Assembly (NCBI GenBank): GCA_900215285.1
Contig: OCMG01000004.1
Location: forward strand, 2,650,001 to 2,714,000
Origin: Ensifer adhaerens
GTDB lineage: Bacteria > Pseudomonadota > Alphaproteobacteria > Rhizobiales > Rhizobiaceae
DNA length: 64,000 nucleotides
Direction of reading: 5' to 3'
Of the stretch, positions 8,592 through 18,500 are shown piece after piece. The position numbers and the translations under genes are program-made. The notes under the pieces were generated by a model. The model ran no database searches. It saw only the letters and a list, made by a program, of their open reading frames with translations, and was not told where the DNA came from. Every line of letters starts with the position of its first letter. Positions within the stretch are counted from its first letter, which is position 1.

Positions 8592-9011
8592 GTGCCCTGC
8601 CTGACCACGATAATGCGGCGCCGTGATGGAGCCTCGGCCGTCGAATTTGCGATTCTTGCCCCGATCTTCATTGCCGGACTTTTGTCCATGATCGGATATG
8701 GGATCTACCTTTCCGCTTCGGCCAGCATCCAGCAGATGACGGAGGAGGCCGCGCGGGCGGCGGTTGCCGGCCTGTCTGCGCAGGAGCGACAATCGCTTGC
8801 CGAGAACGCCGTTGCGATGTCGGTGAAGGATCGTGCTTTCATCGACCCGGCCAAGGTCAGGGTCACCATCAGCGGTCAGGACACGGACCGGTATTCGATC
8901 GAGGTCTCCTATGATGCAGCGCAGCTGCCGATATGGTCGCTCTTTTCCTATGCGCTGCCATCGATGAAGACCATCTCGAGAGTGTCAGTCATGCGCGCAG
9001 GAGGCAACTGA
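8592..9011 (+). CDS. TadE-like pilus assembly protein
   Basis: The N-terminal part reads RRRDGASAVEFAILAPIF, the TadE hallmark: a basic stretch, the conserved Glu and then one membrane helix (about residues 15-37). TadE-type proteins are minor pseudopilins of the tight-adherence (Flp pilus) system. The GTG at 8592 is chosen because TAGGAG (8578-8583) lies 8 bases upstream, giving 139 residues; a more upstream GTG lacks such a signal. The stop is 2 bases before the next start and the next gene's GGAGG lies in its last codons. No other tad genes are in the window, so this is an orphan pair here. Confidence 0.82.
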   Translation: MPCLTTIMRRRDGASAVEFAILAPIFIAGLLSMIGYGIYLSASASIQQMTEEAARAAVAGLSAQERQSLAENAVAMSVKDRAFIDPAKVRVTISGQDTDRYSIEVSYDAAQLPIWSLFSYALPSMKTISRVSVMRAGGN

Positions 9012-9013
9012 TC

Positions 9014-10747
9014 ATGCAGACCAGCCTCTCGCGGCTTTTCAGGGCCAGACATGGCAACATTGCCGTTGCTGCAGCGCTTTCCGCGCCTCTCGTCATCGCC
9101 GGGCTTGCCATCAGTGTCGATTACTCCGCGCTGATCAAGCAAAGGCGTTCAGCACAGGCGACCGTTGATCTCGCGGCGATTGCGGCGGCGGCCAATCCAG
9201 CTCAGGCAAGACTGCTCCTGCAGCAATATTATTCTGACAATGGGTTGAGCTACGCAGTCCAGGAGGGCGGCTCGACCTATCTTCCGGGGGGAGAGACCGT
9301 GCAGTCTGTTCCCCGCATGGACACGCAGGGCGCACCGCAATGCATCGCGACGGTCGAGACGGGGCATTACGAACCTGACCCTGCATTGCCGGTATCCGAA
9401 CGGTTCCAGAGCGATGGCTCGACGACCGATGCTGTTCGCGTCAGCCAGCAGTGCCGTGGCAACCTTTACTTCGGCTCCTCCATGATGGCGGCGCCGGTCA
9501 TCGAGGTCACCGCTACGGCTGCATCGAAGAGACTGGCTTCATTCTGGATTGGCACGCGGCTGGGGAGCCTTGATGGTGGCCTGGCCAATGCGGTGTTCGG
9601 CGCGCTTTTCGGGACGACTGTGTCACTGAATGTTGCTGACTACAACGCTCTGCTGGACGCCAATATCGATGTGCTCTCCACCGTCAAGGCTCTGGCGACG
9701 AACATCAATATGACCGTCGCGACCTATGACCAGGTCCTGGACGCCGACGTGACGCTGGCCCAATTCTTCAGGGCCTTGAGGATCGGCGGAAATGCCAGCG
9801 CATCCGTTCAGGCATCCCTGCGTGCTTTCGAGCTTTCCACGTCTCGGAGCAACCGCACTTTCAAACTGTCGCAGATCCTGAACCTTGCCTCCATCGGCAA
9901 ACAGAAGGTCGGGACGGGTTACGGCGGGGCATCGACGACGAATGCGCTCGGGCTCATCCGGGCAGCGGGTGCTGTTTCAAACGGACAGCATCAGGTCCAG
10001 TTCAAGCTCGACTATACATTGCCGGCCATAGGCAACGTGAACTTCTGGTTCACGATCGGCGAGCCGCCGGTCGGGGCGCAATCGGTGGCGATTGGCGCTC
10101 CCGGTTCGCTTGCCAGAACTGCGCAGATCCGCGCCATGGTGACGTTCACGCAAGGCAACCTGCCGGCTCTGGCGGGCACGACTTTGCGGGTTCCGATCTA
10201 TTTGGAAGCTGCGAACAGTGAGGCGCGGCTGGACGCGATACAATGCGGTCCGGGCGGTCCCACATCGGTCAAGATGGAGACGTATCCGGGGCTTGGCGAG
10301 CTCACGATTGGCGATGTGGATCAGAATGCATTCATCAATTTCGGCAGCAAGCCCCGTGTGACGCCGGCAACGCTCTTGTCGTCCCCCATCGTCAATGTGA
10401 AAGGCTCAGCGCAGGTGGATGTCAAAAGCATGGCTGCGACGTTGATGACTTTCAGCAGCATGGATATCGACCAGCTCAAGGTGAAGAATACCAGCGTCAC
10501 CACGCCCTTCACTTCATATATGTCCAGTCTGATCAAGAACTTGAATCTGGACGTCAGCGTCTTCGGCATTGGCGTCAGCACCAGCCAGATCACCTATCGC
10601 AATGCGGTGGTTTCCGCCTTGTCCACCATGAGCGTGCCGGCCGATCAATTGCTTGCGTCGTTCATGTCCCTGATGGGCATCAAGATTGGCGAGGCGGATG
10701 TCAGCGTCACCGGCGCATCCTGCAGCTCACCATCGCTCGTCCTCTGA
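9014..10747 (+). CDS. TadG-like protein (putative Flp pilus assembly, TadE/G N-terminal region)
   Basis: This 577-residue protein starts with a TadG-like segment: a basic N-terminus, RHGNIAVAAALSAPLVI as the membrane helix, then LIKQRRSAQATVDLAAIAAA. The rest is a long extracytoplasmic region without a domain I recognise. It has no visible DxSxS metal site of the von Willebrand A fold that many TadG proteins carry. Several Cys residues (near 100, 150, the 410s and the C-terminus) could form disulfides in the periplasm. It is translationally coupled to the TadE-like gene. The surface or envelope role is inferred from the N-terminus. Confidence 0.75.
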   Translation: MQTSLSRLFRARHGNIAVAAALSAPLVIAGLAISVDYSALIKQRRSAQATVDLAAIAAAANPAQARLLLQQYYSDNGLSYAVQEGGSTYLPGGETVQSVPRMDTQGAPQCIATVETGHYEPDPALPVSERFQSDGSTTDAVRVSQQCRGNLYFGSSMMAAPVIEVTATAASKRLASFWIGTRLGSLDGGLANAVFGALFGTTVSLNVADYNALLDANIDVLSTVKALATNINMTVATYDQVLDADVTLAQFFRALRIGGNASASVQASLRAFELSTSRSNRTFKLSQILNLASIGKQKVGTGYGGASTTNALGLIRAAGAVSNGQHQVQFKLDYTLPAIGNVNFWFTIGEPPVGAQSVAIGAPGSLARTAQIRAMVTFTQGNLPALAGTTLRVPIYLEAANSEARLDAIQCGPGGPTSVKMETYPGLGELTIGDVDQNAFINFGSKPRVTPATLLSSPIVNVKGSAQVDVKSMAATLMTFSSMDIDQLKVKNTSVTTPFTSYMSSLIKNLNLDVSVFGIGVSTSQITYRNAVVSALSTMSVPADQLLASFMSLMGIKIGEADVSVTGASCSSPSLVL

Positions 10748-10755
10748 CGGGCGGG

Positions 10756-11592
10756 TCAGATCAGCCTGAGACCCTTGAGGCTGGCATGGCCTTCCTTGCC
10801 GATGATAATGTGATCGTGGACCGTGATGCCCAGCGGCTTGGCCGTTTCGATGATCGTCTTGGTCATCTCGATGTCGGCACGCGAGGGGGTCGGATCGCCC
10901 GAAGGGTGATTGTGGACAAGGATGATGGCTGTGGCAGACAGGTCGAGCGCCCGCTTGACGACCTCGCGCGGATAGACGGGCGTATGATCGACCGTGCCTT
11001 TCTGTTGCACCTCGTCGGCAATCAGCGCGTTACGCTTGTCGAGAAAGAGAATGCGGAACTGTTCGCGCGTTTCATAAGCCATCGCGGCGTGGCAATATTC
11101 CACCACCGAGGACCATGAAGCCAGAACCTTCTTGCCCTTCAACTCGCTTTTCAGCATGCGATGGGCGGTTGCGGCGATGAGCTTGATGTCGGTCGCCACG
11201 GCATCACCGACACCCTTGACCTCCGTGAGCCGAGCCGCCTCTGCGCCGAAAACGCCGGCGAGCGTGCCGAAGCGGTCGAGCAGCGCCTTGGCAATCGGTT
11301 TGGTGTCGCGGCGCGGGATCAGGCGGAAGAGCAGGAGTTCGAGGATTTCGTAGTCGGCAAGCGCCGTATCGCCGTGATCGCGGAAGCGTGTGCGCAGGCG
11401 CTCGCGATGGCCATGATAGTGATGTTCCGGACTTTCCGTCCCGTCCTGCGTCGCCTTGGCTGCCGCCTTGGGGGTTTGACGCGGTTCGCCAAAGAAGCCG
11501 CGTTCGTCGGTCTCGAAACGGTCGGAAAAATCATCCGGGCCCTCGGCATCTGCCGGTTCGTCCAGACGATCCTTGCCGCCGTTTGTCATCAT
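10756..11592 (-). CDS. radC: RadC family protein (JAB/MPN domain)
   Basis: This 278-residue protein has an acidic, disordered N-terminal stretch (1-60), a helix-hairpin-helix region (about 118-135) and a C-terminal JAB metalloprotease-like domain. The JAMM motif is complete, with [14 protein letters not shown] giving His227, His229 and Asp240. The RadC name comes from an early DNA-repair assignment that has since been doubted, so the cellular role is uncertain. Its ATG overlaps the stop of map by one base (TGATG), so the two are translationally coupled. It ends 8 bases from the convergent TadG-like gene. Confidence 0.92.
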   Translation of the reverse strand: MMTNGGKDRLDEPADAEGPDDFSDRFETDERGFFGEPRQTPKAAAKATQDGTESPEHHYHGHRERLRTRFRDHGDTALADYEILELLLFRLIPRRDTKPIAKALLDRFGTLAGVFGAEAARLTEVKGVGDAVATDIKLIAATAHRMLKSELKGKKVLASWSSVVEYCHAAMAYETREQFRILFLDKRNALIADEVQQKGTVDHTPVYPREVVKRALDLSATAIILVHNHPSGDPTPSRADIEMTKTIIETAKPLGITVHDHIIIGKEGHASLKGLRLI

Positions 11593-12416
11593 CAGGTGAG
11601 TCCCGGTCTGTCGAGCCCCGCGGGCGATAGGGTGAAGATTTCGCAGCCCGTCGCTGTGACGCCAACGGTGTGCTCATATTGCGCTGTGAGCGAGCGGTCG
11701 CGGGTGACGGCGGTCCAGCCGTCGGCCAGAACCTTCACATGCGGACGGCCGAGATTGATCATCGGCTCGATGGTGAAGATCATGCCTTCGCGGATTTCCG
11801 GCCCTTCATGCGCGCGGCCATAGTGCAGGATGTTCGGCGTGTCGTGGAAGAGGCGTCCGACGCCGTGGCCGCAGAAGTCGCGCACGACGGAGCAGCGCTC
11901 GGCTTCCGCGTAAGTCTGGATGGCTTCGCCGATGGCGCCGGTGCGGGCGCCCGGACGGACGGCGGCGATGCCGCGCAGCAGGCTTTCATAAGTCACTTCG
12001 AGGAGACGGATGCCGGCGCGCTTGACCTCGCCGACCGGATACATGCGGCTCGCATCGCCATGCCAGCCGTCGAGAATATACGTCACGTCGATATTGACGA
12101 TATCGCCATCGCGCAGCGGCTTGTCGTCCGGGATGCCATGGCAGACGACGTGATTGATCGAGGTGCAGGTCGACTTGGTATAGCCGCGATAGTTCAGTGT
12201 CGCGGGCAGCGCGCCATTGTCCATGCCAAACTCGAAGACGAAGCGGTCGAGGGCGTTGGTCGTGACACCGGGCTGTACCATCGGAACCAGGGCATCGAGG
12301 CACCGTGCGGTGAGCTGGCAGGCGCGGCGCATGCCCTCGAATGCGTCCGGTCCGTAGAGACGGATGGCGCCCGTGTTCTTCATCGGTGCGGTGGCGGCGT
12401 CGATATAGTTGACCAT
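11592..12416 (-). CDS. map: methionine aminopeptidase, type I
   Basis: This enzyme removes the initiator Met from new proteins. The sequence of 274 residues has the metal ligands of the family: Asp in [19 protein letters not shown] (two Asp), His in [12 protein letters not shown], Glu in TIEPM and Glu near the C-terminus in AQYEHT. Length and order fit type I enzymes. It lies upstream of radC in the same operon, coupled by a one-base stop/start overlap, and 45 bases after the sfsA stop. The ATG at 12416 is used; a later ATG 12 codons in is a possible alternative. Confidence 0.95.
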   Translation of the reverse strand: MVNYIDAATAPMKNTGAIRLYGPDAFEGMRRACQLTARCLDALVPMVQPGVTTNALDRFVFEFGMDNGALPATLNYRGYTKSTCTSINHVVCHGIPDDKPLRDGDIVNIDVTYILDGWHGDASRMYPVGEVKRAGIRLLEVTYESLLRGIAAVRPGARTGAIGEAIQTYAEAERCSVVRDFCGHGVGRLFHDTPNILHYGRAHEGPEIREGMIFTIEPMINLGRPHVKVLADGWTAVTRDRSLTAQYEHTVGVTATGCEIFTLSPAGLDRPGLT

Positions 12417-12461
12417 GTCGATTCGGTATTTCCCGGCTGTGTATCTCTACTCTATGCCGGC

Positions 12462-13160
12462 TTACACAACCGGGATCAAGCTTTTCGCCGTAATTTGGGA
12501 TTGAGAGACGGCGCAATCAAGCGCGTAGGCTTCAACGCCGCGGGCTTTGGCGCGTTGGAAGGCCGCGGCGTAAGCAGGGTCGAGATCGGCGCAGATGCGG
12601 AATGCGGAGCAGTCGCCGCGCTGGATGACATACAGCATGATCGCGCGATGCCCTGCTTCGGGCATGTCGCCGAGTTCCGCCAGATGCTTGGCGCCGCGCT
12701 CGGTTTTCGTGTCGGGGAATTCGGCAAGTCCCGGCGTCCGGCTGAAATGGACGTTCTTCACCTCGACATAGGCCGTGGGCAGGCCTTCGCCTGAGAGCAG
12801 AATATCGATACGAGAGTTGACGCCATAGCGTTTTTCGCGGGCGAGCAGCGGGTAGGGCGCAAGCGACGGAATAACGCGGTTGAGGATGGCCTCTTCGGCG
12901 ATCTTGTTCGGCATGCCGGTATTGACGCCGACCAGCGTTCCGTCGGCCTCGATCATCTCGAATTGATGGGCATATTTGCGCGCCGGCTTGTCATGCACCG
13001 ACATGAAGATGCGGCTGCCGGGCGTGGTGAGGCCGAGCATCGAGCCTGTATTGGGGCAATTGCCGGTGATGACTGTTCCGTCTTCCAGTTCAGCGTCAAA
13101 CAGAAAGCGCTTGTAGCGCGCAATCAACCGGCCTTGGACCAGCGGCGGGTCAAAGAGCAA
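12462..13160 (-). CDS. sfsA: SfsA family DNA/sugar fermentation stimulation protein
   Basis: The 232-residue product starts [20 protein letters not shown] and carries [14 protein letters not shown] and YVEVKNVHF, all typical of SfsA. The family resembles nucleases and includes a nonspecific DNA-binding protein that affects maltose metabolism in Escherichia coli; its true role is unclear. No ATG lies at the expected position. I take TTG at 13158-13160, because family similarity begins exactly there and this is 2 bases after the phaC stop. A longer in-frame extension runs into phaC and has no family resemblance. Translation probably depends on coupling to phaC. Confidence 0.88.
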   Translation of the reverse strand: MLFDPPLVQGRLIARYKRFLFDAELEDGTVITGNCPNTGSMLGLTTPGSRIFMSVHDKPARKYAHQFEMIEADGTLVGVNTGMPNKIAEEAILNRVIPSLAPYPLLAREKRYGVNSRIDILLSGEGLPTAYVEVKNVHFSRTPGLAEFPDTKTERGAKHLAELGDMPEAGHRAIMLYVIQRGDCSAFRICADLDPAYAAAFQRAKARGVEAYALDCAVSQSQITAKSLIPVV

Positions 13161-13162
13161 CG

Positions 13163-15004
13163 TCAAACCCGGACGCGGACATAGGAGCCCGGCGCATCCT
13201 CGATCGGGTTGATGTGCTCGCCTCCGGGTATGCGGGCCGGCACGCGCTTGTTGTGCTGCTGCTCGATCCAGGTATGCCAATGGGGCCACCAGGAGCCGGG
13301 TGTTTCCACGGCCTGCTTCACCCAGGTCTCGAACTCGCCTTCCGGCGCAGGGCCGGTCCAATACTGGTACTTCGTTTTGTAGGGCGGATTGACAACGCCG
13401 GCAATGTGGCCGGAGCCGGACATGACATAGGTCACGTCGCCACCGAATGCCTGGCTGCCGACGAAGACGGATTTCGCCGGCGCGATATGGTCTTCGCGGG
13501 CGGCAAGATTGTAGACCGGGATCTTCACGTCCTTCATGTCGAGCTTGTGGCCCGCCATCTTCATGCGTCCGTGCGAGAGATTGTTCTCCAGATAGCAGTT
13601 ACGCAGATAGAAGGCGTGGTTGGCCGCCGGCATGCGGGTGGAATCGGAGTTCCAGTAAAGCAGGTCGAAGGCCATCGGCTCGACGCCCCGCAGGTAATTG
13701 TTGACGACGTAGGGCCAGATCAGCTCGGAGGCGCGCAGCATGTTGAAGGCCAGCGCCATCTTGGAGCCGTCGAGATAGCCATGTTCCTTCATGGTCGTCT
13801 CGAGCGTCTTCAGCTGCTCCTCGTCGACAAAGACCTGAAGGTCGCCGGCATGGGTGAAGTCGACCTGCGTCGTGAAGAACGTGGCCGAGCGGATGCGGTC
13901 ATTGCCTTCCTTGGCATGCAGCGCCAGCGTGGCAGCGAGCAGCGTGCCGCCGACGCAGTAACCGATGGCATTCACTTTCTTCTCGCCGGTCGCCTTTTCG
14001 ATCACCTCCAGCGCGTAGTCTATGCCTTCGCGTGCATAGGCCTCCCAGTCCTTCCTGGCGTGGCGTTCGTCCGGATTGACCCAGGAGATCACGAAGACCG
14101 TGTGGCCCTGATCCACACACCACTTGATGAAGGATTTTTCCGGATTGAGGTCGAGAACGTAAAATTTGTTGATCCAGGGCGGGCAGATGAGGAGAGGGCG
14201 CTTCAGAACCTCTTCCGTCGTCGGGTCGTACTGGATGATCTGGCAGACGTCGTTTTCCGCAACAACCTTGCCCGGCGTGACGGCCATGTTCACGCCAACG
14301 GCAAATTTCGACATGTCGGTCTGGCGAATACGAAGGTCGCCGTGACCTGCCGCGATGTCTTCCGCCAGCATCTTCATGCCGCGCACAAGGTTCTCGCCAT
14401 TCGTGGCAATCGTCTCGCGGTAGACCTGCGGGTTGGTGAGCGCGAAATTGGAAGGTGACAGCGCAGAGATGATCTGGCGCATGTAGAACTCGGCCTTGTG
14501 GCGCGTATGCGCGTCCAGCCCTTCCGTCTCGGTGACGAGACGCGAGGCCCAGTCGGAAGCGACGAGAAAGACCTGGCGCAGGAAATCGAAAAAGGGATTT
14601 CTCTCCCAATCCTTGTCGGCGAAGCGCTTGTCGGGCTTGGCGGCGGGCTCCTGCGCCTTTTCGCCGTTCAGCTTCTGCATCGAATGCATCCAGACCGTCA
14701 TCATGGAACCCATGAGCCGCGTCTGGGCCTCCAGCGTGCGCTTGGGATCGCCCATCCAGTATTCAACGACCTTGGAGAGCGTGCGGACCATATCGCCGAC
14801 CGGTTCCACGACGTGATCGACGATTTCGCCCTTCTCGCGCGGCTCGAGCCAGAGCGAGGCGGCCTTGCCGGCATTCTGAACCGCACGGGCCAGATTGACG
14901 GTCATCGTTTCCGGATCTTTCAGGATATAGGGCTCGAACACGGCCGGATCGATTGCGCCAAACGGCTGCTTCTCACCGTTTCCTCCCCGCATCTCCTCCG
15001 CCAA
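13163..15004 (-). CDS. phaC: class I poly(3-hydroxyalkanoate) synthase
   Basis: This enzyme polymerises 3-hydroxyacyl-CoA into storage granules. It has the N-terminal PhaC domain and a C-terminal alpha/beta hydrolase fold. The lipase-like box is GYCVGGT with the nucleophile Cys; the other catalytic residues are Asp in AAREDHIAP and His in SGSGHIAGV. The length of about 613 residues fits class I. The start is uncertain. TTG at 15004 has GGAGGA 6 bases upstream, and ATG at 14992 has GGAG only 3 bases away. A longer frame to 15103 would run into the promoter of the divergent lipoprotein gene. No phaA, phaB or phasin gene is nearby. Confidence 0.93.
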   Translation of the reverse strand: MAEEMRGGNGEKQPFGAIDPAVFEPYILKDPETMTVNLARAVQNAGKAASLWLEPREKGEIVDHVVEPVGDMVRTLSKVVEYWMGDPKRTLEAQTRLMGSMMTVWMHSMQKLNGEKAQEPAAKPDKRFADKDWERNPFFDFLRQVFLVASDWASRLVTETEGLDAHTRHKAEFYMRQIISALSPSNFALTNPQVYRETIATNGENLVRGMKMLAEDIAAGHGDLRIRQTDMSKFAVGVNMAVTPGKVVAENDVCQIIQYDPTTEEVLKRPLLICPPWINKFYVLDLNPEKSFIKWCVDQGHTVFVISWVNPDERHARKDWEAYAREGIDYALEVIEKATGEKKVNAIGYCVGGTLLAATLALHAKEGNDRIRSATFFTTQVDFTHAGDLQVFVDEEQLKTLETTMKEHGYLDGSKMALAFNMLRASELIWPYVVNNYLRGVEPMAFDLLYWNSDSTRMPAANHAFYLRNCYLENNLSHGRMKMAGHKLDMKDVKIPVYNLAAREDHIAPAKSVFVGSQAFGGDVTYVMSGSGHIAGVVNPPYKTKYQYWTGPAPEGEFETWVKQAVETPGSWWPHWHTWIEQQHNKRVPARIPGGEHINPIEDAPGSYVRVRV

Positions 15005-15105
15005 TTCACGTCCTCCCGGAATTTTGTCGTTTTGATTTGCTCTATTGTGCCGTAAAAGAGTGGCAAGTTCTATACGTGAGATTGCAGATTCGAGAGGCGG
15101 CACAT

Positions 15106-15453
15106 TTGTTTTTTCTACTGAAACGCCCTCTGCCGGTTGTTGCGGCTGCGTTCGTATCGTCGGTGCTGCTTTCCGGCTGCATGTCGAGTGATATCGTCAA
15201 CAACACGCCTACGCCTGCGGGCATGAACAATTCCGGTGTCTATCCTTACGTGGGCCAGAAGCGCGAGGTGGCAACAACCCAGATGAGCGATGCGGAAGCC
15301 GCTTCCATGGGGGCCAGGTTGCAGGCGCTAGCCGACCAGCGCAAGGCCGGTCAGGTGTCCGAGGCAGAGTATAACCGCAAGGTCGAGGAAATGCGCAAAC
15401 TGAACGCGGCCACGCAAGCCGCTGGAAAGGCAGACGCGCCGGCCTCGAACTGA
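15106..15453 (+). CDS. small putative lipoprotein
   Basis: The N-terminus is a lipoprotein signal peptide: FFLLKRPLP, a hydrophobic run, then the lipobox LLSGC with the lipidated Cys near residue 25. The mature part is about 90 residues, Ala/Lys/Glu-rich, with a helical segment ([20 protein letters not shown]) resembling the C-terminal SHOCT-like helices of small proteins. I recognise no exact family. The start is uncertain: TTG at 15106 has AGGCGG just upstream and gives a normal signal peptide, and GTG at 15076 is the alternative. It is divergent from phaC. The likely location is the outer-membrane inner leaflet; function unknown. Confidence 0.7.
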   Translation: MFFLLKRPLPVVAAAFVSSVLLSGCMSSDIVNNTPTPAGMNNSGVYPYVGQKREVATTQMSDAEAASMGARLQALADQRKAGQVSEAEYNRKVEEMRKLNAATQAAGKADAPASN

Positions 15454-15620
15454 CAACGCAACTGCCAGACAATTTGTCCTTGCGTTTCTTGATTTTTGGG
15501 CGATAAGCCTTCGCCTGTCCGGCTTGAGAGAGGTTCGCGCCGGACTGTGCTTCTCCACAAAAAGACGAACCTTGCCAACTGTGACGGCGGGCCTGTCTCG
15601 CGGCAGCCGTCCTGGAGCCG

Positions 15621-16847
15621 ATGATGGAAGAGTTTCACAAGGTCAGACGCCTGCCACCTTACGTTTTCGAACAGGTCAACCGTTTGAAGGCGAGCGCGCG
15701 AGCCGGTGGCGCGGATATCATCGACCTTGGCATGGGCAATCCCGACCTTCCCACCAACAAGTTCATCGTCGACAAGCTGGTCGAGACCGTGCAGCGGCCC
15801 GACACGCACGGCTATTCCTCGTCCAAGGGCATTCCCGGACTGCGCCGCGCCCAAGCCGCCTATTACGCGCGCCGTTTCGGCGTGAAACTGAACCCGGACA
15901 CGCAGGTCGTCGCCACACTCGGTTCGAAGGAAGGCTTCGCCAACATGGCGCAGGCGATCACCGCGCCGGGTGACGTCGTGCTTTGTCCGAACCCCTCCTA
16001 TCCGATCCATGCCTTCGGCTTCCTGATGGTCGGCGGTGTCATCCGCTCCATCCCGGTCGAGCCGAACGAGGAGTTCTTCCGCGCGCTGGAACGTGCCGTG
16101 GCGCATTCCATCCCGAAGCCGATCGCGATGATCCTCTGCTACCCGTCCAACCCGACGGCAACCGTGGTCGAACTCGACTTCTACAAGGACGTCGTGGCAT
16201 TCGCGAAAAAGCACGAGATTTTCGTGCTGTCCGATCTGGCTTATTCGGAAATCTATTTCGACGGCAAGCCGACGCCCTCGATCCTGCAGGTCCCAGGAGC
16301 GATTGACGTTTCTGTCGAGTTTACCTCAATGTCGAAGACCTTCTCCATGGCCGGCTGGCGCATGGGCTTTGCGGTCGGCAACGACCGGCTGATTTCGGCG
16401 CTGACGCGCGTGAAGTCCTATCTCGATTACGGCGCGTTCACGCCGATCCAGGTGGCCGCGACCGCCGCGCTGAACGATCCGGATATCGACCAGCATATCG
16501 AGGAAGTGCGCCAGACCTACAAGCGCCGCCGTGACGTCATGGTCGAAAGCTTCGGTCGCGCCGGCTGGGACGTGCCGCCGCCTGCAGCCTCCATGTTTGC
16601 CTGGGTGCCGGTGCCGGAAAAATTCCGTCATCTCGGCTCGCTCGAATTCTCCAAGCTGCTGATCGAGAAGGCCGACGTGGCGGTCGCCCCGGGTATCGGT
16701 TTTGGTGAGCACGGCGACGACTATGTCCGCATCGCGCTGGTCGAGAACGAGCACCGCATCCGCCAGGCCGCGCGCAACATCAAGAAGTTCTTCGGCACGG
16801 CAGACGATACGCTGCATAACGTGATCTCGCTCGAGGCGCGCCGCTGA
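15621..16847 (+). CDS. class I/II aminotransferase (AlaC / LL-diaminopimelate aminotransferase-like)
   Basis: This is a pyridoxal-phosphate enzyme of fold type I, 408 residues. The Schiff-base lysine is Lys239 in SMSKTFSMAGWRMG. The cofactor site includes Asn177 in YPSNPTA, Asp205 and Tyr208 in SDLAYSE. The sequence most resembles alanine/glutamate-pyruvate transaminases and enzymes annotated as LL-diaminopimelate aminotransferase; the two are hard to separate by eye. It lies 64 bases upstream of hom, which makes an amino acid biosynthetic role in the aspartate family plausible. GGAG precedes the ATG. Confidence 0.9.
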   Translation: MMEEFHKVRRLPPYVFEQVNRLKASARAGGADIIDLGMGNPDLPTNKFIVDKLVETVQRPDTHGYSSSKGIPGLRRAQAAYYARRFGVKLNPDTQVVATLGSKEGFANMAQAITAPGDVVLCPNPSYPIHAFGFLMVGGVIRSIPVEPNEEFFRALERAVAHSIPKPIAMILCYPSNPTATVVELDFYKDVVAFAKKHEIFVLSDLAYSEIYFDGKPTPSILQVPGAIDVSVEFTSMSKTFSMAGWRMGFAVGNDRLISALTRVKSYLDYGAFTPIQVAATAALNDPDIDQHIEEVRQTYKRRRDVMVESFGRAGWDVPPPAASMFAWVPVPEKFRHLGSLEFSKLLIEKADVAVAPGIGFGEHGDDYVRIALVENEHRIRQAARNIKKFFGTADDTLHNVISLEARR

Positions 16848-16911
16848 ACCGTTTCGCCTTCCGCCCGCAGCCAGCCGCTACGGGCTTTCCAACCAAAATC
16901 GGGAATAACGC

Positions 16912-18222
16912 ATGACTGATGCCCTGAAGATCGGCATTGCAGGTTTGGGAACCGTGGGCGCTTCGCTCGCCAAAATTCTTGCCGAACGCGACAACATGCT
17001 GGCGATTGCCTGCGGACGAGCCATCAGGGTGACAGCCGTCACGGCGCGCGACAAGACGCGGGATCGTGGCGTTGATCTTTCCAGGGTGCAGTGGTTCGAC
17101 AATCCGGTCGAGATGGCGTCATCTGCCGATATCGATGTCTTCGTCGAACTGATGGGCGGGGCGGGCGATCCGGCCCATGCAGCCGTCGAGGCGGCACTCG
17201 CGCGTGGTCTCCATGTGGTGACAGCCAACAAGGCGCTGCTGGCGGCCCATGGCGTCAAGCTTGCGGCGCTCGCCGAAGAAAAAGGCTCGATCCTGAATTT
17301 CGAGGCTGCTGTGGCCGGTGGCATCCCGGTGATCAAGGCGCTGCGGGAGTCGCTGACTGGCAATACCGTGTCCCGCGTCTACGGCATCATGAACGGCACC
17401 TGCAATTACATCCTGACCCGTATGGAAAAGGAAGGTCTTTCGTTTGCCGATTGCCTCAAGGACGCACAGCGCCTGGGTTATGCGGAGGCCGATCCGACCT
17501 TCGATATCGAAGGCAACGACACCGCCCACAAGCTGTCGATCCTGACGAGCCTTGCCTTCGGAACCGAGATTGCGGCCGACGACATCTATCTCGAGGGGAT
17601 CAGCAATATCTCGATCGAGGATATCCGGGCTGCGGCCGATCTGGGCTACAAGATCAAGCTGCTCGGCGTCGCTCAGAAGACAGAAAGCGGTATCGAGCAG
17701 CGCGTCCATCCGACCATGGTGCCGCGCGACAGCGTCATTGCGCAGGTCGATAGCGTGACCAATGCGGTGGCGATCGAAAGCGATGTACTCGGCGAGTTGC
17801 TGATGGTCGGACCCGGTGCGGGCGGCAATGCAACCGCCTCTGCCGTCATGGGCGACATTGCCGATATCGCCAAGGCGCGCCCCGGTGCGCAGGTTGCCCC
17901 CGCGCTCGGTCGCCCGGCGAAATCGCTCGCACCCTACAAGCGCGCCGGCATGCGCTCGCATGAGGGCGGCTATTTCATCCGCCTGACGGTCGAGGACCGC
18001 GCTGGCGTCTTCGCCAGCATCGCGACGCGCATGGCCGAAAACCGGATTTCGCTGGAGTCCATCGTCCAACGTCCGCATCAGGATGATCCGGACGGACCGA
18101 AAACGATCATTCTCGTGACGCATGAAACTATGGAAAACGCCGTGCGGACTGCCGTCTCGTCCATCAAGGGCGAGGGATATTGCGTCGGGGAACCGCAGGT
18201 GATCCGCATCGAGCGGCCCTGA
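16912..18222 (+). CDS. hom: homoserine dehydrogenase
   Basis: This enzyme reduces aspartate semialdehyde to homoserine in threonine and methionine synthesis. The 436-residue protein has the N-terminal NAD(P)-binding motif GLGTVGASLAK (10-20), the catalytic domain with GIMNGTCNYILTRM and EADPTFDIEGNDTAHKL, and a C-terminal ACT domain (about 350-430). The ACT domain implies feedback control by an amino acid, threonine in studied enzymes. The gene follows the aminotransferase and probably shares its transcript. In other Rhizobiaceae as I recall them, glpX follows hom; here a MacAB-like pair does. Confidence 0.96.
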   Translation: MTDALKIGIAGLGTVGASLAKILAERDNMLAIACGRAIRVTAVTARDKTRDRGVDLSRVQWFDNPVEMASSADIDVFVELMGGAGDPAHAAVEAALARGLHVVTANKALLAAHGVKLAALAEEKGSILNFEAAVAGGIPVIKALRESLTGNTVSRVYGIMNGTCNYILTRMEKEGLSFADCLKDAQRLGYAEADPTFDIEGNDTAHKLSILTSLAFGTEIAADDIYLEGISNISIEDIRAAADLGYKIKLLGVAQKTESGIEQRVHPTMVPRDSVIAQVDSVTNAVAIESDVLGELLMVGPGAGGNATASAVMGDIADIAKARPGAQVAPALGRPAKSLAPYKRAGMRSHEGGYFIRLTVEDRAGVFASIATRMAENRISLESIVQRPHQDDPDGPKTIILVTHETMENAVRTAVSSIKGEGYCVGEPQVIRIERP

Positions 18223-18323
18223 GCCGCCCTGGGCGGCGCATGCGAAGCAAGGCTGCTGGCGCGGCCCTGTTTTTCAAAGATCTGCTTTTTTCTGCCGCGA
18301 TCTTCCGATAGAAGAAGCGTGTT

Positions 18324-18357
18324 CATCCGGATTTCAGGCGGGCACCTTATCCGGATG
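18324..18357. promoter_or_regulatory. 9-base inverted repeat upstream of the MacAB-like genes
   Basis: CATCCGGAT (18324-18332) and ATCCGGATG (18349-18357) form a perfect inverted repeat with a 16-base spacer. Each arm contains the self-complementary ATCCGGAT. It lies 144 bases before the MacA start, in the 278-base gap after hom, and has no T-run. An operator is more likely than a terminator, but no regulator gene is adjacent. Confidence 0.4.
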
Positions 18358-18500
18358 AGCAAGATGTGTGCAGGGTTTTGCCCCAGAGCAAGGCTGGTTT
18401 ATGCCGTTTAGCGGCACCATATCAGTCCAGAGCCGGCGCAAATCAGTGTGCGGATTCAGTCGGACAGGCATTCGCGCCTGCCACCAACCGGAAAGAGGAC

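Noticed and set aside
18221..18239. Terminator after hom formed by GCCGCC/GGCGGC
   Set aside because: The stem is only six bases and no T-run follows.
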